Shown here: positions 22,876 to 31,099 of the stretch, in pieces
Position numbering within the stretch: position 1 is the first letter of the stretch
Layout: every line of letters begins with the position of its first letter
NCBI GenBank assembly: GCA_015063225.1
Contig: SUSU01000005.1
Span: forward strand, 22,117 to 86,116
Reading direction: 5' to 3'
DNA: 64,000 nucleotides
DNA from: Thermoplasmata archaeon
GTDB lineage: Archaea; Thermoplasmatota; Thermoplasmata; Methanomassiliicoccales; Methanomethylophilaceae
Notes under the pieces: model-generated
The model's database searches: none
Told to the model about the DNA's origin: nothing
The model's input: the letters and a program-made list of their open reading frames with translations, nothing else
Translations under genes and position numbers: made by a program

Positions 22876-23982
22876 ATGGATTCGATCGGGGTGTTGTACG
22901 GCGACCGCGAGGTCGGAATACTATCTGCGGAACCGGGGAGGATACGTTTCCATTATGCCCCCGGATGGCTGGAGGACGGTTTCTCCATCTCCCCCGTCTC
23001 CCTGCCCCTCGAGAATCGGACCTTCGTTCCCGAGGAGAATCATTTCGGCGGATTGTTCGGGGTTTTCGCCGATTCGCTCCCTGACTGGTGGGGAACTTAC
23101 GTTTCCTCGGTTGCCTTCACCAGGAACGGGAGGTCGTACTCGGAACTCGGACCTCTCGGGAAACTCGCATCGCTCGGAACGGACGGATTGGGGGCTCTGC
23201 GTTACACCCCGTCGGACTCCGGACCACGGGTTCAGACCGAAAATAACCTTGACGACATTTGCGAGGAATGCATGAAACTGGCCGAAGAGGACAAGTCCGC
23301 CGATATCGAAACCGTATTCCAACTGGCTGCATCCACAGGCGGAGCCAGACTCAAGATATTCCGCAAATTTGGAGATGAGGAGTGGATGGTCAAGTTCAAG
23401 GAACGCAACGACCCCGCATGGATCGGCAGGGCGGAATACGAATACAATCTCGCCGCGAATGAATGCGGCATCGAGGTCCCCGAGGTCAGGCTGTTCCCTT
23501 CGGAGATCTGCGACGGATATTTCGCATCGAAGAGGTTCGACCGTGCCGGAGGAAAACGTGTGCACATGATCTCCCTCGGCGGCCTCCTCGAGATCCCCCG
23601 CCAGCTCCCGCTGCTCGATTACGTCTCGTTCCTCCAGGCCACGGGATTCATTACTAAATCCCAGGAAGAGGTCGTCAAGGCGTTCCGTCTTGCGTGTTTC
23701 AACATCCTTTCAAAGAACATGGACAGCCATTCGAAGAACTTCTCTTATCTGTATTCTGAAAAAGAGGAGAGATACGTACTCTCGCCCGCATACGACCTCA
23801 CGAGGACCGTCGGAATGAAGGAACACGAGATGACCTGCATGGGAAAAGGGAACCCGGGGAGGAAGGATCTTCTTGCCCTCGCCGATGAGGTCCGCATCCC
23901 CAGGAACAAGGCCAAGGACATCCTGGACACCGTAGAGAACATCGTTTCCGACAGATTGTCCGAATGGCTGGCGATGAAGTAA
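22876..23982 (+). CDS. HipA-like serine/threonine kinase, without HipB
   Basis: This 368-residue protein follows the HipA plan. The N-terminal couple domain (MDSIGVLYGDREVGILSAEPG, quoted partly) is followed by LPDWWG where HipA has LPD..G, then STGGARLKI, matching the phosphate-loop SxGGARPK region, and WMVKFKERND with the ATP lysine. The catalytic loop NMDSHSKNFSYLY matches HipA's NxDxHxKN, and SPAYDLTRT carries the metal-binding aspartate. Family members phosphorylate glutamyl- or tryptophanyl-tRNA synthetase and slow growth. No HTH antitoxin HipB precedes it. The ATG is about 25 nt after a weak TATA-like element (CTATTAG), so it is probably leaderless and monocistronic. Confidence 0.85.
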   Translation: MDSIGVLYGDREVGILSAEPGRIRFHYAPGWLEDGFSISPVSLPLENRTFVPEENHFGGLFGVFADSLPDWWGTYVSSVAFTRNGRSYSELGPLGKLASLGTDGLGALRYTPSDSGPRVQTENNLDDICEECMKLAEEDKSADIETVFQLAASTGGARLKIFRKFGDEEWMVKFKERNDPAWIGRAEYEYNLAANECGIEVPEVRLFPSEICDGYFASKRFDRAGGKRVHMISLGGLLEIPRQLPLLDYVSFLQATGFITKSQEEVVKAFRLACFNILSKNMDSHSKNFSYLYSEKEERYVLSPAYDLTRTVGMKEHEMTCMGKGNPGRKDLLALADEVRIPRNKAKDILDTVENIVSDRLSEWLAMK

Positions 23983-24003
23983 GCCCCATCTCCGTATCAA
24001 TGA

Positions 24004-24041
24004 GTGTTACTTTCATACTTGCAAATTTGATTTAGTAACAC
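24004..24041. promoter_or_regulatory. Inverted repeat upstream of the ABC importer operon
   Basis: GTGTTACT (24004-24011) is repeated in reverse as AGTAACAC (24034-24041) in an A+T-rich stretch just before the probable importer promoter (TATTAATA near 24053). It may be an operator for a metal- or cofactor-sensing repressor, or the 3' hairpin of the HipA-like gene. Confidence 0.4.
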
Positions 24042-24090
24042 GAAATAGAATGGTATTAATACTAACCCGCATTTCCCATCCCTTGCAAAC

Positions 24091-25209
24091 GTGATTCAGA
24101 TGCAAGGGAATCATTCATTCAAAACACTCATGGCATTCGCGATGGTCTCGGTGCTCGCGGTCTCCGCGCTGTGCGCCGTCATCCCCTCGGATTCCGATGC
24201 CGCTTCGGGCTATTCGTTCACCGACGGTACGGGTACGGAATACACCTTCGAGAAGGCCCCGGAACACATCGCCACCGTCGGCGCGGGCATAACCGCCACC
24301 GCCATCCAGATCGGCGCCCTAGATAAGATAGTCGTCTGCGACAAGTACTCCAAGACCTACGACTACGACGTATTCAAGGACCTGCAGAAGAACATCGCCG
24401 ACGGGAAAGTCAGGGCGAACGGCTCCGCCTACACCAGCGGCCACTCCGACCTCAAAGCCGACCTCGTCTACATGGCGGACGAACTGAAGAAGTTCGACAA
24501 GGAGAAGGACATCGTGATCCTCACGGGATCGTTCAGCACGCTCAGCGCGCTCGTCTCCGACCTCAAGGATGCCGGATTCAAAAACGTCCTCCAGTGGCAG
24601 GACATCAAGGACTATGGCGACCTCATCGGTTTCGTCACCAACGTCTCCATCGCCATCGACGGTGAGAAGACCGATTACGTGGACCAGATGGAGAACCTCT
24701 CGAAGTACATCGACAGCCATCTCGAGGGAGTAACGAAGAGGAACGCGGTCTACGTCACATACTCCAGCGGGGACTACAAGGTGGGCAACACCGGGTCCCT
24801 CGCCAACTCCATGATCCTCGCAGCCGGAGGGAACTCCGTCAGCATCGACGACTCCAAGAAAGCCACCTACGGCGACAAGAACACCCTCGCCAAGTTCGTC
24901 ACCGACAACCCCGGGATCATCATCTTCATGGACAACAGCGTCGCCAGCGACCAGTCCCGCGTCAACGAGATCGGCGCCATGTCCTCGGACCAGACCAAGG
25001 TGGCCCTCCAGCCCCTCTGGAACAACTACAGCATCGCCAGCATGGACGGCGTATGGACCATGGCCTGCGCCATGTACCCCGACATCTTCAGCGGCGACGT
25101 CCCCACCGTGGAATCCGACGAGGAGGACAATTTCCTGCTGTATGCCTGCGCCGGGATCGCGTTCGTCGCGATCATAGGTGTCGTAGCGTTCATCTTCATG
25201 AGGAAGTGA
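24091..25209 (+). CDS. ABC importer substrate-binding protein (FepB/BtuF type), membrane-anchored
   Basis: This 372-residue protein has an N-terminal signal segment (LMAFAMVSVLAVSALCAVIP), a class III periplasmic-binding fold typical of iron-chelate and cobalamin importers (EYTFEKAPEHIATVGAGITA, then GALDKIVVCDKYS), and a C-terminal transmembrane helix YACAGIAFVAIIGVVAFIFM with a short RK tail that anchors it on the outer face. The GTG at 24091 and an ATG at 24100 are both possible starts. It is followed by the permease (25255) and ATPase (26265) genes, completing an importer. Substrate is not decided by sequence; cobalamin or an iron chelate is likely because methyl-transfer methanogenesis needs corrinoids. 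Confidence 0.88.
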   Translation: MIQMQGNHSFKTLMAFAMVSVLAVSALCAVIPSDSDAASGYSFTDGTGTEYTFEKAPEHIATVGAGITATAIQIGALDKIVVCDKYSKTYDYDVFKDLQKNIADGKVRANGSAYTSGHSDLKADLVYMADELKKFDKEKDIVILTGSFSTLSALVSDLKDAGFKNVLQWQDIKDYGDLIGFVTNVSIAIDGEKTDYVDQMENLSKYIDSHLEGVTKRNAVYVTYSSGDYKVGNTGSLANSMILAAGGNSVSIDDSKKATYGDKNTLAKFVTDNPGIIIFMDNSVASDQSRVNEIGAMSSDQTKVALQPLWNNYSIASMDGVWTMACAMYPDIFSGDVPTVESDEEDNFLLYACAGIAFVAIIGVVAFIFMRK

Positions 25210-25254
25210 GCCCCGCTCCAAACATTATAAACCACTTCCCCTTGGGGGTATGCA

Positions 25255-26274
25255 ATGAACAGGAAAGTCGTAATACCCGCCGCGGTACTGGTCATCCTAG
25301 CCGTCACCGTATGCTGCGTACTCCTCGACCTTTCCTGGATATCCGGCCGCGACAGGTACAGCTTCTCCGTGGTCTTGGACGCCCTCATGGGCCACGGAAC
25401 AGAAGGTGCCAGATACATCGTCCGCAACCTCAACGCGCCCCGTGTCGCGGCGGGCATATTCGTGGGTGCCGGCCTCGCCATCTGCGGTTCCGCCATGCAG
25501 GCCGTCTTTCGCAACCCCCTCGCGTCCCCGTACATCCTCGGTCTCTCCTCGGGGGCGTCCGTGGGCGCCGCCGTGAGCATCCTGTTCACCATCCCCCTCA
25601 TACCCCTGGCGCTCGCCACCCCCGTCCTCGCCTTCTTCACCTGCTTCGGCACCATGGCCCTCGTCTACACCATGTCGAGGGCGGGCGGACAGGTGAAAAC
25701 CGAGACCCTCATCCTCTCGGGTGTGGCGGTATCTTCCTTACTGTCAGCAATAGTGTCCTTCCTCACCTTCATCGCCGGCGACAAGCTGGACGGCATAGTC
25801 TTCTGGACCCTCGGCAACCTCGGGAACGCGTCGTGGAGCGAAATCGTGTTCATGGCGCCAGTCATCGTCATGTGCTCCTTCCTCCTGATGACGCAGGCCA
25901 AGAACCTCAACGCCCTCATGCTCGGGGACATCCACGCATCCGACCTCGGGGTGGATGTGAGGAGGACACGCCTGTTCGTCCTGCTGATGACCACCGTCAT
26001 CGTCGCCGCCGCGGTGTCTTTCGTGGGGGTCATAGGGTTCATCGGACTCGTCATCCCCCACATCCTGAGGATCCTCCTCGGCCCGGACAACCGCGTCATA
26101 ATGCCCATCAGCATGTTCGCCGGTGCGGCGTTCCTGCTGATCTGCGACTTCCTCTCGCACGTCATCGCACCCGAATACGGCACGATGCCCATCGGGGTGG
26201 TCACATCGCTGATCGGCGCACCCATCTTCATCTACCTGCTCATCCGCAGGAGGAGGGCGGTCGGATGGTCGTGA
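25255..26274 (+). CDS. ABC importer permease, FecCD/BtuC family
   Basis: This 339-residue membrane protein of the FecCD family forms the transmembrane channel for the importer. About ten hydrophobic helices can be counted. Family signatures include LNAPRVAAGIFVGAGLAICG, GSAMQAVFRNPLASPYILG, and GVIGFIGLVIPHILRILLGP near residue 260, which contains the cytoplasmic coupling region to the ATPase. The ATG has GGGGGT about 5 nt upstream. The 3' end overlaps the ATPase gene by 10 nt, so the two are co-translated. Confidence 0.92.
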   Translation: MNRKVVIPAAVLVILAVTVCCVLLDLSWISGRDRYSFSVVLDALMGHGTEGARYIVRNLNAPRVAAGIFVGAGLAICGSAMQAVFRNPLASPYILGLSSGASVGAAVSILFTIPLIPLALATPVLAFFTCFGTMALVYTMSRAGGQVKTETLILSGVAVSSLLSAIVSFLTFIAGDKLDGIVFWTLGNLGNASWSEIVFMAPVIVMCSFLLMTQAKNLNALMLGDIHASDLGVDVRRTRLFVLLMTTVIVAAAVSFVGVIGFIGLVIPHILRILLGPDNRVIMPISMFAGAAFLLICDFLSHVIAPEYGTMPIGVVTSLIGAPIFIYLLIRRRRAVGWS

Positions 26275-27062
26275 ACCCCCTGGAGGTGAAGGACCTCCAC
26301 TACACGTACAGCAGATACCTCGTCCTAGACGGGGTGGACCTGCAGGTGAAGGAGGGCGAGATCCTCGGCATCCTCGGCCCCAACGGCTGCGGGAAGACCA
26401 CCCTCCTGAGGAACCTCAACAAGAACCTCGAACCCGACGGCGGGTGCATCCTCCTCGACGGGGAGGACATTGCCGGCATGTCCAAGAAGGACATCGCCAA
26501 GAACATCGCCGTGGTCCCCCAGACCAACGAGATCAGCTTCTCGTTCACCGCGAGGGAAATCATCGCCATGGGGAGGATGCCCTTCAAGCGGCTCATGGAC
26601 CCCGATACGAGGGAGGACCAGGAGATGATCGACCGTGCGATAGCCGCCACCGGCCTGGAGAAGCTCCAGGACCGCCGCATCAACACCATGAGCGGAGGGG
26701 AGAGGCAGAGGGTGATGATCGCCCGCGCCCTCGTCCAGAGCCCCAGGATCCTCCTGATGGACGAACCCACGCTCCACCTGGACATCAGCACCCAATTCGA
26801 GGCGCTGGACCTCGTATCGAAACTCGCCAGGGAGAACGGGCTGACGGTGGTCATCGTCTCCCACGACCTCCCGATGGTGGCGAGGTACTGCGACAGAGTC
26901 GCCATGATCCACGACCACAAGGTCATGTGCGTGGGGACGTTGGACGAGGTACTCACCCCGGAGAACATGCGCAAGGTGTTCAACGTGGACGCCGAACTGG
27001 GCATCGATTCCAAGACCGGCGAGAAGACCGTTTTCCTCCACGGCGTCAGCAGAGACGAATGA
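26265..27062 (+). CDS. ABC importer ATPase, FepC/BtuD family
   Basis: This 265-residue ATPase powers the importer. Seen: Walker A GPNGCGKTT, Q-loop VVPQTNE, ABC signature MSGGERQRVMIARAL, Walker B ILLMDEPTLHLD, and H-loop VIVSHDL. The D-loop reads LHLD in place of the usual SHLD or NHLD, a mild variant. The start at 26265 gives a 10-nt overlap with the permease and begins at the family's N-terminus. A C-terminal extension (EKTVFLHGVSRDE) is short. It ends the operon. Confidence 0.93.
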   Translation: MVVNPLEVKDLHYTYSRYLVLDGVDLQVKEGEILGILGPNGCGKTTLLRNLNKNLEPDGGCILLDGEDIAGMSKKDIAKNIAVVPQTNEISFSFTAREIIAMGRMPFKRLMDPDTREDQEMIDRAIAATGLEKLQDRRINTMSGGERQRVMIARALVQSPRILLMDEPTLHLDISTQFEALDLVSKLARENGLTVVIVSHDLPMVARYCDRVAMIHDHKVMCVGTLDEVLTPENMRKVFNVDAELGIDSKTGEKTVFLHGVSRDE

Positions 27063-27136
27063 GCCAGAGAGCCCTCGTGCTGTTTTATGTCAACATGTGT
27101 TCGCCGGAACGAACCACTCAGTCGGACACGAAAATA

Positions 27137-27156
27137 AAGGGGGCTTCCGCCCCCTT
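27137..27156 (-). terminator. Terminator after asd
   Basis: An 8-bp stem AAGGGGGC/GCCCCCTT with a 4-nt loop, followed on the minus strand by TTTATTTTCG, 9 nt beyond the asd stop. The symmetrical stem could also stop read-through from the plus-strand importer operon. Confidence 0.7.
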
Positions 27157-27164
27157 GGGAAGTT

Positions 27165-28229
27165 TCAGAGAAGGCCCTTGCGGTAAGCGTACTCGGCGTT
27201 CAGGATGGAACCGCCGGCACCGCCGCGGAGGGTGTTGTGGGAGACGACCCACATCTTGTAGTAACCGTTGGACTGCCTGATCCTGCCGACGGTGGAGGCC
27301 ATGCCGCGGGCCCTGACGGGGGTCCCGGCGTAAACGTCGAACACCGGCTGAGGGCGGTTCTCCTCGGTCCTGACGATGATGGGCGCCTCGGGGGCGGAGG
27401 GCAGGCCGAGCTTCTGGGGCTCGCCGCGGAAGGAGGCGAGGGTGTCGGCGACCTCCTGCAGGGACGGGGTGTCCTTGAGGTCGAGGACGAGGGACTCGGT
27501 GTGTCCGTCGATCACGGGCACGCGGGCGCAGTTCGCCATGACCTTGAAGTCAGCGAAGTTGAAGGAGCCCATGCTGTAGGTACCGAGCATCTTGGCGAGC
27601 TCGGACTCCATCTTCTCCTCCTCGTGGCTGATGAAGGGGAGGACGTTGGAGACGATGTCGAGGGAGGGGACACCGGGGTATCCAGCACCGGAGATGGCCT
27701 GATAGGTGGACACGAACACCTGGTTGAGGCCGTAGGCGTCCATGAGGGCCTTCAGGGGGACCACGATACCGGTGGAAGAGCAGTTCGCGTTGGTGACGAT
27801 GTATCCTCCGTTGGAGTATGTCTCCTGGTCCTTGATGGACTCAAACTGGTCGGTGTTGACCTCGGGGACGATGATGGGGACGTGGGCGTCCATGCGGTGG
27901 GAGCCGGCGTTGGTGTACACCGCCACACCCTTCTGGGCGAGGTCGGTCTCCGTCTCCGCGGCGAGGTCGGAGGGGATACCGGAGAAGGCGACGCGGCATG
28001 CCTCGGAGATGTGCTTGGTGTCCATCTTCTTGATCCTCATGTCGAGGGTCTCCTGCTTGTAGACGTAGTCCCTGACCTTCAGTGCGTCGGCGAACCTCTT
28101 TCCCTCGCTCCTCTCGGAAGCGTAAAGCCCCTCAATCTCGAAGTAGGGGTGGTCCTCCAACATCTGGACGAAGCGCTGGCCGATCATACCGGTCGCGCCG
28201 AGAACGGCAACCTTTACCTTATCGCTCAT
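27165..28229 (-). CDS. asd: Aspartate-semialdehyde dehydrogenase
   Basis: This 354-residue enzyme reduces aspartyl phosphate to the semialdehyde, the branch point to lysine, methionine and threonine. Seen: VAVLGATGMIGQRFVQML NADP-binding start, the nucleophile cysteine in TNANCSSTG, QAISGAGYPGVPSLDI, and the base in GHTESL near residue 245. It is the archaeal/fungal-type ASADH. It follows the chorismate mutase gene on the same strand after 21 nt, and the divergent gene at 28636 encodes an ACT protein of a family tied to homoserine dehydrogenase. Confidence 0.95.
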   Translation of the reverse strand: MSDKVKVAVLGATGMIGQRFVQMLEDHPYFEIEGLYASERSEGKRFADALKVRDYVYKQETLDMRIKKMDTKHISEACRVAFSGIPSDLAAETETDLAQKGVAVYTNAGSHRMDAHVPIIVPEVNTDQFESIKDQETYSNGGYIVTNANCSSTGIVVPLKALMDAYGLNQVFVSTYQAISGAGYPGVPSLDIVSNVLPFISHEEEKMESELAKMLGTYSMGSFNFADFKVMANCARVPVIDGHTESLVLDLKDTPSLQEVADTLASFRGEPQKLGLPSAPEAPIIVRTEENRPQPVFDVYAGTPVRARGMASTVGRIRQSNGYYKMWVVSHNTLRGGAGGSILNAEYAYRKGLL

Positions 28230-28250
28230 GGAATATCACTTCTGCAGGAA

Positions 28251-28544
28251 TCAGGCCTTCCCCTCATATATACGGGTCTGGCGGGCCTTGGAGATCTCGA
28301 GTATCACATGGGCGATCTTCTCGGCCTCGGCGGCGGAGAGGCTGACCTCGGAGACGAGGCCGCGGTAGCGGGCGACGATAGCCTGTTCGACCTTGTCGTC
28401 CCAGACGCCCTGTCCGGAGGCCTTCTTGGCCTTGGCGAGCTCATCCGCAATCTCCATCCTCATGGCGATGGCGTCGATGATTGCGGCATCGGCCTCGGCG
28501 ATCTCGTCGCGGTACTCGGCAGTGGAAACCTGTTCCTTGCTCAT
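28251..28544 (-). CDS. aroQ: Chorismate mutase (AroQ type)
   Basis: This 97-residue all-helical protein rearranges chorismate to prephenate for phenylalanine and tyrosine. Seen: YRDEIAEADAAIIDAIAMRMEIADELAKAK, quoted here as the family pattern of R, D and LxxRxxxAxxIxxxK along helix 1 (residues about 12-40), then VEQAIVARYR and ISKARQTR. It is a stand-alone AroQ domain as in many archaea. The ATG at 28544 is the only good start. It is the promoter-proximal gene of a two-gene unit with asd. Confidence 0.9.
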   Translation of the reverse strand: MSKEQVSTAEYRDEIAEADAAIIDAIAMRMEIADELAKAKKASGQGVWDDKVEQAIVARYRGLVSEVSLSAAEAEKIAHVILEISKARQTRIYEGKA

Positions 28545-28604
28545 CGGCCGTCAATCGTGTGCGTATAATAAACTATTGCGCGTGAACCCGCGGAGGCGCG
28601 CAAA

Positions 28605-28614
28605 CATAATATTA
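28605..28614 (+). promoter_or_regulatory. TATA box of the ACT-domain gene
   Basis: CATAATATTA, about 26 nt before the GTG at 28636, supporting a leaderless GTG start. A GCGCGC tract lies just upstream (28596-28601). Confidence 0.5.
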
Positions 28615-28635
28615 TGCCTGCGGGATGGCGGAGCC

Positions 28636-29133
28636 GTGATCAAGGTCGAGGAATTCTTTTCGAACTACCCCTCCCAGATGAAGGTCGTGCAGCTCATGAT
28701 GAGGCACGGCGTCTCGGTGCGCGACTGCAACGCGTACGTGGGCGACATCAAGCTCACGGACGCGGGTCTGGCACAAGCCGCGGACGTAGACCGCAGGGTG
28801 GTCCGCAGCACCATCGAGAGGATCTCCATGAACCCCGACCTAAAGGCCCTCTTCTCCAAGATCGGCAGCATGGCCGTCCTCACCGACGCCGCCTCCCTCC
28901 TGGGTTGCACCTCCGTGGAGATAGTCCCGGACGACGATACCCGCCCCGGACTCCTCGCCGGCATCATGAACACCTTCTCCGCCGAAGGCATCAACATCCG
29001 CCAGGCGGTCGTCTCCGGGGACAGCGAGGACATCGTGAGCCACCTCATCGTGGTCGTGGACGGGGAGATTCCCGGCAACGTCCTCGCCACCGTCCGCGGG
29101 ATCCCCGGCGTGTCCATGGTCATCCTCAGATGA
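28636..29133 (+). CDS. ACT-domain regulatory protein (COG2061-like)
   Basis: This 165-residue protein has an N-terminal helical part resembling an HTH (SQMKVVQLMMRHGVSVRDCN, then DAGLAQAADVDRRVVRSTIERI) and a C-terminal ACT domain of about 75 residues (DDDTRPGLLAGIMNTFSAEG, NIRQAV, LIVVVDGEIPG). This layout matches an archaeal family described as predicted allosteric regulators of homoserine dehydrogenase. The position next to asd, two steps from that enzyme, fits. The GTG start at 28636 is set by the TATA box 26 nt before it. An amino acid such as threonine or histidine may be the ligand. The hisB operon follows 54 nt later. Confidence 0.8.
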   Translation: MIKVEEFFSNYPSQMKVVQLMMRHGVSVRDCNAYVGDIKLTDAGLAQAADVDRRVVRSTIERISMNPDLKALFSKIGSMAVLTDAASLLGCTSVEIVPDDDTRPGLLAGIMNTFSAEGINIRQAVVSGDSEDIVSHLIVVVDGEIPGNVLATVRGIPGVSMVILR

Positions 29134-29146
29134 GCCCGCGCGCGCC

Positions 29147-29155
29147 TAAAATATA
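29147..29155 (+). promoter_or_regulatory. TATA box of the hisB-hisF-hisIE-PHP operon
   Basis: TAAAATATA, about 37 nt before the hisB ATG, directly preceded by an alternating CGCGCGCG tract at 29137-29144. Confidence 0.5.
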
Positions 29156-29187
29156 AAACGAATGCACCCGATACCGCCACCGTTACC

Positions 29188-29736
29188 ATGACGGCAAGGA
29201 AAGCCAAGTTAGAACGCAGCACCCGCGAGACGAAGGTCACCGCCGAGCTGAACATCGACGGTTCCGGCAAGTTCGACGTCAAGTGCGACATACAGTTCCT
29301 CAAGCACATGTGCGAGACCCTCGCCCGCTACGCGGACTTCGACCTGAAGCTCTCCGCCTCCGGCGACAACGACCACCACGTCATCGAGGACACAGCCATC
29401 ACCCTCGGCGAGGCCCTCAAGAAGGCCATCGGCGACAAACCCGTGGAGAGGACCGCCTCCTGCGTGCTCCCCATGGACGACGCCCTCGTCATGGTCTCCA
29501 TCGACCTGGTGGACCGCCCCTACTGCGACGCCGACTGCCCGGACGACCTCTACGCCCACTTCTTCAGGAGCTTCGCCATGAGCGCCGGCATCACCCTCCA
29601 CATCGTCGAGATCCGCGGATTCGACGACCACCACATTGTCGAGGCCTCCTTCAAGGCCCTCGGAAAGTGCCTGCAGAAGGCCACCCGCCCCCGCGTGGCC
29701 CTCCTCAGCACGAAAGATGCGGTGAAGACCTCATGA
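29188..29736 (+). CDS. hisB: Imidazoleglycerol-phosphate dehydratase
   Basis: This 182-residue manganese enzyme dehydrates imidazole glycerol phosphate. Both family halves with metal-binding HHxxE motifs are seen: DNDHHVIEDTA near residue 65 and GFDDHHIVEASFKALG near residue 145, with FLKHM replacing the more common FxxHM segment. It is monofunctional, with no phosphatase domain, so a separate histidinol phosphatase is needed. Its stop overlaps the hisF ATG by 4 nt. Confidence 0.95.
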   Translation: MTARKAKLERSTRETKVTAELNIDGSGKFDVKCDIQFLKHMCETLARYADFDLKLSASGDNDHHVIEDTAITLGEALKKAIGDKPVERTASCVLPMDDALVMVSIDLVDRPYCDADCPDDLYAHFFRSFAMSAGITLHIVEIRGFDDHHIVEASFKALGKCLQKATRPRVALLSTKDAVKTS

Positions 29737-30491
29737 CGTTGTACAAGAGGGTCATCCCCTGCCTCGACGTCAAGGACGGGAAGGTTGTCAAGGGTACCGA
29801 GTTCGTCGACCTGAAGGACATAGGCTACCCCCCGGACCTCGCCGCCCGCTACTCCGAGCTCGGAGCCGACGAGATAACCTTCCTGGACATCGCCGCCTCC
29901 AACGAGAGCCGCGGCACCACCCTCGGGCTGGTCAAGGAGACCGCCGAGAAGGTGTTCGTCCCCCTCACCGTCGGCGGAGGGATACGCACGGTCGAAGACA
30001 TGCACGCCGCCCTGCTCGCGGGAGCGGACAAGGTATCCGTGAACTCCGCCGCCGTCGCACACCCGGAGATGATCTCCGAGTGCGCCGACCGTTTCGGCAG
30101 GCAGTGCGTGGTCGTGGCCATAGATGCGAAGAAACAGAAGGACGGCCGCTGGCTCGTCCGCACCCACGGTGCGCAGAAGGGCACCGAGCTTGACGCCATC
30201 GAATGGGCCGGCAGGGCCGAGGACCTCGGCGCCGGGGAGATCCTCCTCACCAGCATCGACTCCGACGGCACCCGCCACGGATACGACATAGAACTCACCA
30301 AGGCGGTCGTCGAGGCCGTCAACGTCCCTGTCATCGCATCCGGGGGATGCGGGAACATGGAGGACATCTACGACGTCTTCGCCAAGACCGACTGCTCCGC
30401 CGCGCTGGCCGCGAGCATATTCCACTACAACGAATGCACACCCGCCGAGGTGCGCCAATACCTCCGCGACAGGGGGATCGAAGCAAGATGA
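29733..30491 (+). CDS. hisF: Imidazole glycerol phosphate synthase, cyclase subunit
   Basis: This 252-residue (beta/alpha)8 enzyme forms the imidazole ring from PRFAR and ammonia from HisH. Seen: [19 protein letters not shown] with the catalytic Asp11, [35 protein letters not shown] with the catalytic aspartate near residue 130, and [12 protein letters not shown]. It overlaps both neighbours by 4 nt. It is separated from hisH and hisA by about 10 kb, so the two subunits of one enzyme complex are made from different operons. Confidence 0.96.
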   Translation: MTLYKRVIPCLDVKDGKVVKGTEFVDLKDIGYPPDLAARYSELGADEITFLDIAASNESRGTTLGLVKETAEKVFVPLTVGGGIRTVEDMHAALLAGADKVSVNSAAVAHPEMISECADRFGRQCVVVAIDAKKQKDGRWLVRTHGAQKGTELDAIEWAGRAEDLGAGEILLTSIDSDGTRHGYDIELTKAVVEAVNVPVIASGGCGNMEDIYDVFAKTDCSAALAASIFHYNECTPAEVRQYLRDRGIEAR

Positions 30492-31099
30492 CATCAGTTC
30501 CCGAGCTGAAATACGACGAGAAGGGCCTCATACCCGTCATCGTCCAGGACTGCAGGACCAACGAGGTCCTCATGATGGCCTACTCCAACAAAGAGGCCGT
30601 CGAGAAGATGTACGAGACCGGCTACACCTGCTTCTGGAGCCGCAGCCGCCAGAAACTGTGGAAGAAGGGCGAGGAGTCCGGCAACGTCCAGAGGATCAAA
30701 TCCATCCAGGCCGACTGCGACGACGACACCCTGCTGGTCAGGGTGGAGCAGACCGGGGTCGCCTGCCACACCGGGAACCCCTCCTGCTTCCACAAGCTCA
30801 TCTACGGCGACCTCTCCGAGACCGCCGCCATCATCCCCGACCTCGTCAGGGTCGTGAAGGAGAGGAAGAAGGACCCCTCCGACGAGAGCTACACCTGCAA
30901 ACTGTTCAGGAACGAGACCAAGATGTGCAAGAAGGTCGTCGAGGAGGCGGCCGAGGTGGTACTCGCCTGCAAGGACCACGACAACGACGAGCTGGCCGGC
31001 GAGGTCGCCGACCTGTTCTACCACACCCTCGTCCTCGTGGTGAAGGAGGGATTGGACATCGAGAAGGTCTACGCGGAACTGTGGGAGAGGAGCCAATGA
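30488..31099 (+). CDS. hisI: Bifunctional phosphoribosyl-AMP cyclohydrolase / phosphoribosyl-ATP pyrophosphatase
   Basis: This 203-residue fusion carries steps 2 and 3 of histidine synthesis. The HisI part (residues 1-115) has [36 protein letters not shown] with the zinc/magnesium ligands, and [12 protein letters not shown]. The HisE part (about 120-203) has [17 protein letters not shown] and [17 protein letters not shown] with the acidic residues of the MazG-like fold. HisI and HisE are separate proteins in many archaea; the fused form is common in bacteria. It overlaps hisF and the PHP gene by 4 nt each. Confidence 0.95.
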   Translation: MTSVPELKYDEKGLIPVIVQDCRTNEVLMMAYSNKEAVEKMYETGYTCFWSRSRQKLWKKGEESGNVQRIKSIQADCDDDTLLVRVEQTGVACHTGNPSCFHKLIYGDLSETAAIIPDLVRVVKERKKDPSDESYTCKLFRNETKMCKKVVEEAAEVVLACKDHDNDELAGEVADLFYHTLVLVVKEGLDIEKVYAELWERSQ

